A DNA stretch of 64,000 nt from an uncultured Candidatus Melainabacteria bacterium (GTDB taxonomy: Bacteria > Cyanobacteriota > Vampirovibrionia > Gastranaerophilales > Gastranaerophilaceae), in the NCBI GenBank assembly GCA_947364235.1, contig CANARY010000005.1, positions 124,001 through 188,000 on the forward strand, written 5' to 3'. Positions 1-8,700 of this stretch are shown piece by piece. The notes beneath the pieces were generated by a model. That model ran no database searches and was not told where the DNA came from. It saw only the letters and a list, made by a program, of their open reading frames with translations. The translations under genes were made by a program, and so were the position numbers. Every line of letters starts with the position of its first letter. Within the stretch, counting starts at the first letter, position 1.

Positions 1-2
1 CC

Positions 3-836
3 TTACTTACAGTCCAACCCCAAGTCCAAGGTCGGCGCTTTTGCAACAATTGCACTAGACGAAATTATATCAACGCCTGCAGCTGCTATGTCTTTAACCG
101 TAGAAAGATTTACGTTGCCGCTTGCTTCAACAACAGCTTTGCCATTAATTAATTTAACACCTTCTGCCATTTGATCTAAAGTCATATTATCAAGCATAAT
201 AATATCAACTCCGCAAGCAAGAGCTTCTTTTACCTGCTCCAGAGTGTCACATTCAACTTCAATCTTATGAGCGTGTGAAATATGCTGTTTTAATTTATTT
301 ACAGCTTTGGTTAACGAACCTGCGTATTTAATATGGTTATCTTTTATCATTGCACAGTCCGCTAAATTAAACCTATGCAAGCTTCCTCCGCCTGTTTTTA
401 CAGAGTATTTTTCAAATGCCCTAAATCCTGGAGTAGTTTTTCTTGTATCTACAATCTTAGCCTTATACTCACCAATAGCATTCTGATATTTATTAGTCTC
501 AGTTGCAATTCCGCTCATACGCTGAATATAATTCAAAGCAGTACGCTCACCCATCAAAATATATCTTGCAGGCCCTGAGATATCCGCAATTTTATCACCT
601 TTTTTTATCACATCGCCATCATTAAAATAAAACTTAATCTCAATTTTTGGAGAAAGAATTTTAAAAACTGCTTCAAAAACAGCCTTACCGCAGAAAATAC
701 CATCAACTCTGGTATTTAATACACAACTCATCTTATCATCTTCTGAAGTTAAATAATCAGTAGTAATATCACCAAATCCAATGTCTTCCTGCAAAGCAGA
801 CTTTACATGCTCTTCTATAAAAAAATTATTTAGCAT
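3..836 (-). CDS. nadC: Quinolinate phosphoribosyltransferase (decarboxylating)
   Basis: Converts quinolinate and PRPP to nicotinate mononucleotide, the last committed step of de novo NAD synthesis in the cytosol. The 277-residue protein is full length for the family. Visible are the PRPP/quinolinate-binding stretch TRKTTPG (131-137), the GG-x2-LHRFNL segment (149-157), KDNHI (165-169), EVE (193-195) and EASGN (237-241). The start codon lies inside the end of nadB (11-nt overlap), so the pair is translationally coupled. nadA is not in the window. Assignment is secure. Confidence 0.96.
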   Translation of the reverse strand: MLNNFFIEEHVKSALQEDIGFGDITTDYLTSEDDKMSCVLNTRVDGIFCGKAVFEAVFKILSPKIEIKFYFNDGDVIKKGDKIADISGPARYILMGERTALNYIQRMSGIATETNKYQNAIGEYKAKIVDTRKTTPGFRAFEKYSVKTGGGSLHRFNLADCAMIKDNHIKYAGSLTKAVNKLKQHISHAHKIEVECDTLEQVKEALACGVDIIMLDNMTLDQMAEGVKLINGKAVVEASGNVNLSTVKDIAAAGVDIISSSAIVAKAPTLDLGLDCK

Positions 837-2412
837 AAACCAATTCCCTCTCTATATTCTTTGAAAAATCCGAACGGCAATGAGCCCCTGCAGATTCTTT
901 TCTATTAATCGCACCTTCAATTATCAAAGAAGCTGCTGTCAGCATATTACGATATTCGTACTCATCTTTGTTAAGGCACTTTCTAGTCCTGTTAAAATCT
1001 TTTTTAAGTTTATTTACTTCATTTTTTGCATACAATAAAGCTTCTTCAGTGCGAATAATTCCAACATTATTCCACATTAAATCCTTAAGCTGAGATTTTA
1101 AACTTTCAATATCAAAATCAACGTCGCTTAGAGGCTGAGAATAAACATCGATAATTCGTCTGATATTTTCATCAATCTTCTTAGGGGTTGATAAATTCGC
1201 AAAAGATAAATAATCCGCAAGCTCGTACGCACAAACAACACATTCCAAAAGCGAATTGCTTGCAAGCCTGTTTGCTCCATGCAAACCAGTAGAAGCACAT
1301 TCACCAATAGCATATAAACCTTTTATAGAAGTTTTTCCTTCTACACCAGCTTTAATTCCACCCATACTGTAATGAGCAGCTGGAGCAACAGGAATAGGCT
1401 TTTTAGAAATATCAATACCTGATTCATCGCATCTTTTTGATATTGTAGGAAAACGCTTAAATAGTTTAGCATGGTCTATCATAGAAGCATTTAAAAATAC
1501 ATTAAAAGTATGCTCTTTACTCATTTCGCTATAAATAGCACGTGTAACAATATCTCTTGGTGCAAGCTCTCTTTTATCATGATAATTAACCATAAACTCG
1601 TCACCGCTATTATTGATTAGCTTAGCTCCTTCACCGCGAACAGCCTCTGAAATCAAAAATCTGTCTTTACTTTTAGGATTAAGCGCCAGCGCTGTAGGAT
1701 GAAACTGAATAAATTCCATATCTTTAATAACAGCCCCTGCATTGTAAGCCAAATCAATTCCATCACCAGTAGCTCCATCAGGATTCGTTGTATATTTATA
1801 AAGCTGACCAACCCCGCCAGTAGCTAAAACAAGCGCTGATGTATAAACGATTTCATGCTCTCCAGTCAGTTCGTTATAAACAATTACACCTTTGCACTCC
1901 TGTTCTGAATCAACAAGAAGCTCTGCTGCAAAAGCATTTTCCATAATAACAATATTACCGTCATTACGCACTGCACGGCATAAAGCTTCTGTAATCTTTC
2001 GTCCTGTAGCATCGCCGCCTGAATGCAAAATTCGTCTTACACTATGAGCTGCTTCAAGAGTAAATGTAAGTTTTCCATTTGCATCTCTGTCAAACTCAAC
2101 TCCGTTTTCTATTAAATCGTTGATGACTTCATCAGAAGCTTGTGAAATGTACTCGACAGCTTCTCTGTCATTCAAACCTGCCCCTGCTGTCAATGTGTCT
2201 TCAATATGACTCTCTACGCTGTCATCAGAATTTTGTTTCAAAACGCCCACAATCCCGCCTTGTGCGTATAAAGAATTACTATTGCCAAGATATGATTTCG
2301 TTACTAAAAGAACCCCGTCAGGCAAATTCATTTGTTGAGAAACTTTTAGTGCGGCATACAAACCCGCAGCCCCGCTTCCAACAATTACCACTGAATATTC
2401 GGAATATTTCAT
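826..2412 (-). CDS. nadB: L-aspartate oxidase
   Basis: FAD flavoprotein that oxidises L-aspartate to iminoaspartate, feeding NadA and then NadC. The 528 residues begin with a Rossmann FAD-binding motif (VVIVGSGAAGLYAAL, 8-22). The AAHSVRRILHSGGDATGR segment and the later HPTAL and GLHGANRLASNSLLE motifs are typical of the succinate dehydrogenase/fumarate reductase flavoprotein superfamily and of NadB. The start is preceded by GGAGTGGAG. In an anaerobe the electron acceptor is likely fumarate rather than oxygen (inference). First gene of a nadB-nadC operon. Confidence 0.95.
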   Translation of the reverse strand: MKYSEYSVVIVGSGAAGLYAALKVSQQMNLPDGVLLVTKSYLGNSNSLYAQGGIVGVLKQNSDDSVESHIEDTLTAGAGLNDREAVEYISQASDEVINDLIENGVEFDRDANGKLTFTLEAAHSVRRILHSGGDATGRKITEALCRAVRNDGNIVIMENAFAAELLVDSEQECKGVIVYNELTGEHEIVYTSALVLATGGVGQLYKYTTNPDGATGDGIDLAYNAGAVIKDMEFIQFHPTALALNPKSKDRFLISEAVRGEGAKLINNSGDEFMVNYHDKRELAPRDIVTRAIYSEMSKEHTFNVFLNASMIDHAKLFKRFPTISKRCDESGIDISKKPIPVAPAAHYSMGGIKAGVEGKTSIKGLYAIGECASTGLHGANRLASNSLLECVVCAYELADYLSFANLSTPKKIDENIRRIIDVYSQPLSDVDFDIESLKSQLKDLMWNNVGIIRTEEALLYAKNEVNKLKKDFNRTRKCLNKDEYEYRNMLTAASLIIEGAINRKESAGAHCRSDFSKNIERELVYAK

Positions 2413-2491
2413 TTCTCCACTCCGCTAGCTTACTACTTAATATAATTTTAAACCAAACAAAGTAAAGAGAGTATAAATTAAATATTAAGAT

Positions 2492-3268
2492 TTAATGAAT
2501 TGTTAGTGATAAAATTTTTGGATGCAGCGCATCTTCTATAATAGAAGCTTCTAAATCTATTCCTGGAGAATACTGTTTTGCCAATTTAATATCTTCGTTA
2601 TATCCAGCTAAATCACCCATAGATTTTTTCACAAGAGCTCTATCAGCATACGCTCTAGAATTACTATTGTTTCTATCAATAGCCAAGTTCCAAACATTCA
2701 ATGCAACATCCGGTCTTCCAACTGAAATATAAATATTAGCCATACAAGCAAAGCCGGCATAAGCAGCTGGATCTTGATTAAGCATTGCATTACAATATGT
2801 CATAGCTTCTCTGTAATTTCCTGCATTTCTAAATAACATTGCTACTTTTAAACTGTCATTGAAGCTTATTGAACCGGAATTTATAAAATCACTCAAAGCT
2901 CCTTTTTGATCTCCAAGAAACAACTTTATTTCAGCTCTATCCTTATATAGAGATTTAAGTTCAGCATCAGAAGCATAAGAAGGTAAAGAAGCAATAGCTT
3001 TATCCATTTCCACTAATGCAGTCTTTCTATCCGGATACATTTTTGCAAGATAAATGGCATTATTTCTATGGAACATATATTCATTAGCTTGACTGCTTTT
3101 AACCATTTTAGAAAAGAAAAACTTAGTATTATTTACCCAAAAACAAAGCTGTACAAACTTATTTCCAGGCGGACTGCAAAACCATGCCAGAAACAAAAAA
3201 CCTAATATTATGCATACCAGAAATTTTACATCATCTTTACGACTCTGTTTTTTAAAATTTGTTATCAT
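2492..3268 (-). CDS. Membrane-anchored TPR protein
   Basis: A 258-residue protein of unknown role. An N-terminal membrane segment (about residues 15-32, VKFLVCIILGFLFLAWFC) is followed by helical repeats resembling tetratricopeptide units (for example ALSDFINSGSISFND, REAMTYCNAML, DVALNVWNLAIDR), so it probably scaffolds a protein complex at the membrane. I chose the ATG at 3268, behind GGAAGAGAG, instead of an upstream start that would add 28 unlikely Cys/Phe/Tyr-rich residues. It lies 87 bp downstream of the metalloprotease gene on the same strand and may be the last gene of that operon. Confidence 0.75.
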   Translation of the reverse strand: MITNFKKQSRKDDVKFLVCIILGFLFLAWFCSPPGNKFVQLCFWVNNTKFFFSKMVKSSQANEYMFHRNNAIYLAKMYPDRKTALVEMDKAIASLPSYASDAELKSLYKDRAEIKLFLGDQKGALSDFINSGSISFNDSLKVAMLFRNAGNYREAMTYCNAMLNQDPAAYAGFACMANIYISVGRPDVALNVWNLAIDRNNSNSRAYADRALVKKSMGDLAGYNEDIKLAKQYSPGIDLEASIIEDALHPKILSLTIH

Positions 3269-3355
3269 GAAATAAATTCTCTCTTCCTTCTGTATATATT
3301 TTATACCATAAACTAAAAAAAATAAAGTAGACAAGTTACATTTGTAACACAAATA

Positions 3356-4057
3356 TTAAAAAATAATTTTTTTGATTTCCAATACTTCCGGAATAGAAGT
3401 ACATTCCAATCGGCGGCAGATATTCGGAGCTGACTTAAGAGCTGAAGCTTTGTCCATAAAAAACAATTCAAATAACCTTGCCCACAACTCTGAAGGCTGA
3501 TTATAATACTTATTAAGCTTATTTATTTTTGCATTAATTTTCGCAATATTTTTTTGATTATACTTAAGCTTAACATAAGCTTGCTCAACCTCAGTTAAAC
3601 TGAATGCAAACATCAAATTTCTTTCTATTTTTTTAAATGGCTCTGAAACTTTAAAATCAGGATAAATAGATTTAATTTGTTCAGCAAGAATTTTATTTTC
3701 TATACTTAATTGTTTTTTAGCATCAAATAAAGAAGAAGCAAAATCTTTCGGAATATTTTTTACTGTTACATCCAAAAGTTCTTCCTGCTCTTCATCTGAT
3801 AAATCTTTAAACACAAAATCCAATGATTTGAGAGTCTTATCATATTTATAATGTATAAAATGAGCAAATTCGTGAAGCAGAGTAGATGAAACCGAATCCT
3901 CGTCAACATTTTTAGAAATATCAATTCTATGGGAATTCTTTCTGCTCATAAAAATTCCCTTATTACCCCGGGCTTTATTCTTGCCGAGATTAACTTGAAC
4001 CCCTAAACTCTCAATATATCTCGTTAATTCTAAGACTCGGTTTCTTTTATCAGCCAT
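3356..4057 (-). CDS. HExxH zinc metalloprotease-like protein
   Basis: A 233-residue protein with a zinc-metallopeptidase signature, LLHEFAHFIHY (HEFAH at 62-66), in the context seen in ImmA/IrrE-type and related gluzincin-like peptidases. The rest is Lys-rich and helical and ends with a segment of the type PSELWARLFELFF, which resembles the third-ligand region of such peptidases (the E of SELWAR could be the ligand). Its start lies 28 nt inside cutA, so translation is coupled. No signal peptide, so it is probably cytoplasmic. The substrate cannot be inferred. Confidence 0.7.
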   Translation of the reverse strand: MADKRNRVLELTRYIESLGVQVNLGKNKARGNKGIFMSRKNSHRIDISKNVDEDSVSSTLLHEFAHFIHYKYDKTLKSLDFVFKDLSDEEQEELLDVTVKNIPKDFASSLFDAKKQLSIENKILAEQIKSIYPDFKVSEPFKKIERNLMFAFSLTEVEQAYVKLKYNQKNIAKINAKINKLNKYYNQPSELWARLFELFFMDKASALKSAPNICRRLECTSIPEVLEIKKIIF

Positions 4058-4350
4058 TTTAAATAATCTTCACTACAATCAATAATAGGCAGAGCAATCA
4101 CTTCCGGTACAGAATAAGGATGCATATCTTCAATAACAAGCTTAATCTTAGCATAATTCGTACGCCTTGTTTTAATCATCATTAAAACTTCATTTTCTTC
4201 ACAAATTTCGCCCTCCCAGGAAAATTTTGAAGTCACTTTATCAATCATACTGATACACGCTGCAAGCTTATGTTTAAGCAAAATATTAGCAATGTCTTTT
4301 GCAGTCTTTTTTTTAGGTACTGTACAATAAATAACAATAATATCCATCAC
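4030..4350 (-). CDS. cutA: CutA-family divalent cation tolerance protein
   Basis: A 106-residue protein that matches CutA in length and pattern: an N-terminal beta strand (IIVIYCTVP), AACISMI, SKFSWEGEICEENEVLMMIKT and the C-terminal HPYSVPEVIALPI motif are all characteristic. CutA forms a PII-like trimer whose biochemical role is still uncertain despite the historical link to copper tolerance. It starts 6 nt after the stop codon of the GlcD-type oxidase and overlaps the metalloprotease gene downstream. Assignment is secure, function is not. Confidence 0.93.
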   Translation of the reverse strand: MMDIIVIYCTVPKKKTAKDIANILLKHKLAACISMIDKVTSKFSWEGEICEENEVLMMIKTRRTNYAKIKLVIEDMHPYSVPEVIALPIIDCSEDYLKWLIKETES

Positions 4351-4356
4351 ATCTCC

Positions 4357-5745
4357 TTATAATTTAAATATTTTATCGGGATTTAATATATTATTTGGGT
4401 CAAAAACTTCTTTTATTTTTTTCATGCATTTTAAAGCTTCATCATCAATATTCCTTGCAAGATACGCAATTTTTTCACTTCCGATTCCATGCTCAGCAGA
4501 AATCGTACCTCCTAAAGAGTTTGCAAGTTCATAAATTTCAGCTTTTGCCGAGCAGTATTTCTTGAATTCATTTTCGTTTTCAAGATTTAAAGCTATTTGC
4601 GGATGAATATTTCCATCGCCGAGATGTCCTACCATACACACCATAAGCCCGTATTTATCGCATATATCTTTACATCCTCTAACAACTTCAGAAATCCTGG
4701 AACGCGGGACAATTATATCATCAGAAAGCACATCCGGCGCCAGCTTTGCAGTTGCAGCAAAACTAGCCCGCCTTGCTGTCCAAACAGCTTCTTTCTGCTC
4801 TTCTGTGACAGCGGCTTCTACAAATTCTGCTCCAGCAGAATTTAAAGCCTCGAAAACTTCTTGCTGCTGAAAGTTCATAGAACTTTCAAAACCATCTATC
4901 ACTATAAGAAGCATAGCTTCTTTATCAAAATGAAGCCCGCAAGGATAAAATTTTTCTACAGTACAAATCGAGTTCTTGTCCATAAAATCAATCGCTGCTG
5001 GGAAAATTTTTCTTTTTATAATATTATTAACACCATCAACTGCAGCTTCCAAAGTACCAAAATAAGCAAGAATTGTCCTATCAGACTGCGGTTTTGGTAT
5101 TAGCTTAAGCTCTGCTTCAACAACAATTGCAAGAGTACCTTCGCTTCCGATTATCAATTGGTTTAAATGATAGCCCGCCGCATCTTTTATTGTTCCCTTG
5201 CCTAATTTTACAAGTGAACCGTCTGCCAGTACAACTTTAAGACTCAAAATATAATCTTTAGTAGTACCATATTTAAACCCCATTGCTCCGCCGGAAGACT
5301 GAGCGATGCTGCCTCCTATAGTTGAAACTTTATAATTAGAAGGGTCTGGCGGATAAAACAATCCTTCAGCTTCTGCGATTTTCTTAATCTCGCCAAGAAC
5401 TGCTCCCGGCTGAACAGTCATAGTCATATCAATAGTATTGATATCTAAAACTTTGTTCATTTTGGAAAAATTCAAAACAATTCCGCCTCTTGGACAAGTG
5501 CATGCTCCTACCATATTTGTACCAGCACCGCGGGAAACTACAGGTATCTTCTTGCTATCAGCATATCGTAAAACTTCCTGAACCTGCTCTATAGTTTCAA
5601 CAAAAACAACAGCATCCGGAGAAATATGTGAACCGCAAAAATTCATAGAATCTTCTGCATAGCAGTATAATTCTTCCTTACCGGTTAGTACATTTTCCCT
5701 TTCAACTATTTTGGCTATATTTTCAATATCATTTTTCAACAACAT
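4357..5745 (-). CDS. glcD: GlcD-type FAD-linked (S)-/(R)-2-hydroxyacid dehydrogenase
   Basis: A 462-residue flavoprotein of the FAD-binding type 4 (VAO/GlcD) family, oxidising a 2-hydroxyacid such as glycolate or D-lactate. The FAD pyrophosphate-binding stretch VVSRGAGTNMVGAC is near residues 70-83, followed by DPSNYKVSTIGGSIAQSSGG and KYGTTKDYILSL. The C-terminal domain carries GHLGDGNIHP and the closing SAEHGIG motif of GlcD proteins. No GlcE or GlcF partner is adjacent, so the electron acceptor is unknown. It overlaps the giant coiled-coil gene upstream by 17 nt. Exact substrate uncertain. Confidence 0.88.
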   Translation of the reverse strand: MLLKNDIENIAKIVERENVLTGKEELYCYAEDSMNFCGSHISPDAVVFVETIEQVQEVLRYADSKKIPVVSRGAGTNMVGACTCPRGGIVLNFSKMNKVLDINTIDMTMTVQPGAVLGEIKKIAEAEGLFYPPDPSNYKVSTIGGSIAQSSGGAMGFKYGTTKDYILSLKVVLADGSLVKLGKGTIKDAAGYHLNQLIIGSEGTLAIVVEAELKLIPKPQSDRTILAYFGTLEAAVDGVNNIIKRKIFPAAIDFMDKNSICTVEKFYPCGLHFDKEAMLLIVIDGFESSMNFQQQEVFEALNSAGAEFVEAAVTEEQKEAVWTARRASFAATAKLAPDVLSDDIIVPRSRISEVVRGCKDICDKYGLMVCMVGHLGDGNIHPQIALNLENENEFKKYCSAKAEIYELANSLGGTISAEHGIGSEKIAYLARNIDDEALKCMKKIKEVFDPNNILNPDKIFKL

Positions 5746-8700
5746 GTGATGCTATTTTTTCAATACTTTTGTTTAATTTTGCGATTTGCCTATCCATACC
5801 GCCGACTTTTTTAGTTAATTGAGCAGTATCTTTAGGGTCAAAAGTTGATATTACATCTGCAAGCTTAGACTCTAATGAGTTAATTTTTGCCTGCTGTGAT
5901 GACATCTTATCATCTATCGCAACCAAAAATCTATTCAGAGTTTCTTCAAGCGGCGCCATATCAATTTTATTATTCTTATTACTGATTGTAGTCTCTACAA
6001 TTACCTTGTCAAGTTTTGCTTCAAGCGAAGCAATTTTTCTAGCCTGCTTATCAAAAACATTACTTAAAGCTTCTATTAATTCTGCGCTGTCAGAATCATC
6101 TTCTGCTTCTGCTTTTAAATCTTCAAGCATTACTTTTATCTGACCAATATCATCAAGTGTTTCAACTTTATCAGAAATTGCTGTAATTTGTGCACCTGCA
6201 TTATCAACCCATTCTGCAAGATATTCAAATACCTGGTTAAATACCTGGTTTGTTTTTGCACCATTATGAATCATTGTATTAATTGCACCCAGTTTATTGT
6301 CTATACGATCCAAACCTGATTCCTGAGCAAAGTTTCTTGTTCTTTCATCTATATCATTTATAACAAGCTTGAAATCCTGCAAATTTTCCTGCAAAGCCTT
6401 ATTAGATTCATCTGACGCAAGAATAAGCCTATTCGTTCTTGTGCTGATACTTACGACATCTTCGTTTAAAGTATTAAAAAGTGAATAAATTTCATTTGTT
6501 GAAGCAATTAAATCTTCAAGTTCTTTGGATTTATTATTCTCTTTGATTTCATTCAAGCTTAAACGCAATCCTGCAATATCAGATTCTAAATCTTGAAGGC
6601 TGTAAACGTAATCAATATTGCCGTCAGAAGATATAATTGATGTTATTTTTTCATTGATTAAGTCAATATCTTCTTTCAACGCATCAACTTTATTTTCAAC
6701 AACAGCAATAGTTTCCACACCATCTACAGTAGTTACAATATGACTTAAAACTGTTATAAGCTCAGAATGTTTTGCTTGTATAAAATCTAGAATTTCTTCC
6801 TGTTCTGTGACAAAAGAAATCTGGTTAAATATATTCAAAAACTGAGTTATTACATCTGATTTTAAAGAATTAAGCTCTTGTGCAATATTTTCATCTTGAG
6901 AACTCAACTTGGATCCAAGCTCATTTAAAGAATTTAAAACATTGTATTTCACAATAGAATTAAGCTCAGTAAGCTCAGGAAGATTTGAACAGCATAACTC
7001 ACTGATATCTTCTAAATATCCAAATTGTTCTCTTATCAAAGTTTCAATATCGCCAATTTGCTTATTTAACGTATCATCATTAGACTGATTTAAAATTTGA
7101 GCTTTTAAATCTGCAAAACTCATTGTTAAGTCATCAATTCCATCATTTATGCATTCAAGAACCGACATTACAGTTTTGCTAATCTCATCTTTAGAAGCTG
7201 CAAACTGAGCTGCTAAATCTCTCACAGATGCTTCTATATGCTCAAAAGAACTATTATACCTTGTAGAAATTAACTTAACTTCTTCATATTTATCAACCAC
7301 TGCATCAGTAAATTTCTTATCAAATAAAACAAATTTATCCTTGATATCAGCAGAAATATTCGATTTAATGAACTCTTGAATTTGTCTATTTAAATTTTCC
7401 GACATAGAAGTAATAATTACTTCATTTGTTTTTTTCATATCAGAAATTGCATCGTCAAACACGCTAGCTTCAAGCAATTTACCGGAAGCAGCCAGTATAT
7501 CTTCTGCAGAACGGCTAAGCTCTGCTCCAATATTATCCAATTTTGAGTTTAAAGCAGAATTGTCAGATTTAATATCAAAGTAAGATTTCAACTCATCAAT
7601 ATGTTTGTAAATACAATCTTCTACAGAATTCTCTATCTGAAGAGCAAGCTTAGCAATTTCATCTTTCTGGAAATCTTTAAGCATACTCATTTGCTCAATT
7701 AAATCCCCTACAATAACATCTGTCTCTTTTTCAATACTGTCAACAAGAGAACTAAGTTCACTATTTACTAAATTTGCAATAAAATCTCTGCAAGCAGCAA
7801 TTGCTTGATGATTTAATTCAATTTGTTCAATAATCTTATTTGTAAACACTTCCATTGTCTGCAATTCTCCTGCAGAAATATCAGCACTTACTACAAGCAG
7901 CGAATTCACCTTATCATCAATTGAAGCCTCAATATTTTCAATAGCCTGCTTTCCGCTATTGATTATTGATTCAGAAATCGCTGACATTTCAGATTTAGTA
8001 ACATCGCCCATTTGAGATAAAAAGCTTAAAGAATTTTGCTCAAAGATTGTCTGCATTCTCTGATATAATTCTTCTAAATCAGAAGAAATTTTATGCACTT
8101 TCTTTGAAATATCCTCATTCATTACTACAGAAGCATCAGAAAGATTTTTAACACCAAGTGAAATTTCACTAAACTTATTATTAACTTCTTGAGCTTGTAT
8201 CTCTAACCCGGAGTCTACAAACCTTGCGATATCATCCAGCTGCGCTTTTAAATTGCCTGCAAAAGCATTGTTATTGTCTTCCAGCTCTTTTGCAAAAACA
8301 TCCAGTCTGCCCTTCAAAGTTTCATAATCAGCAGAAGCAAGCTCAACATTTTCAGCAAGAATCTGTTTTAAGCTTTCAGTAATTTGAACCAAGCTGTTTG
8401 AAGTAACAGTATTTTGTTCTTCAAGCGTTTTACTTAAAACAGAGTTAAGTTCAAGAACTTTGTCATTAATAAATCCAACCTGAGCATCATTTTTGACAGA
8501 TATATTATTGAATAAATTTTCGACCTGAGTTTTATATTGCGCTAAATTCTCAATAACAGTATCTCTTACAGTTACTGCAATATTTGTCAGCCCAATGTTT
8601 AATCTTTCTGCGTTAACAGCATCATTCTGAGCAAACAAATTAACAAGATTTTGATTTAAAATCTCAAAGTTAGATTCTATTAATGAAAGCTGCCTTGTCA

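Noticed and set aside
2492-3352. Upstream start of the TPR gene at 3352
   Set aside because: Adds a Cys/Phe-rich segment without ribosome site; ATG at 3268 has GGAAGAGAG and gives a proper membrane anchor.
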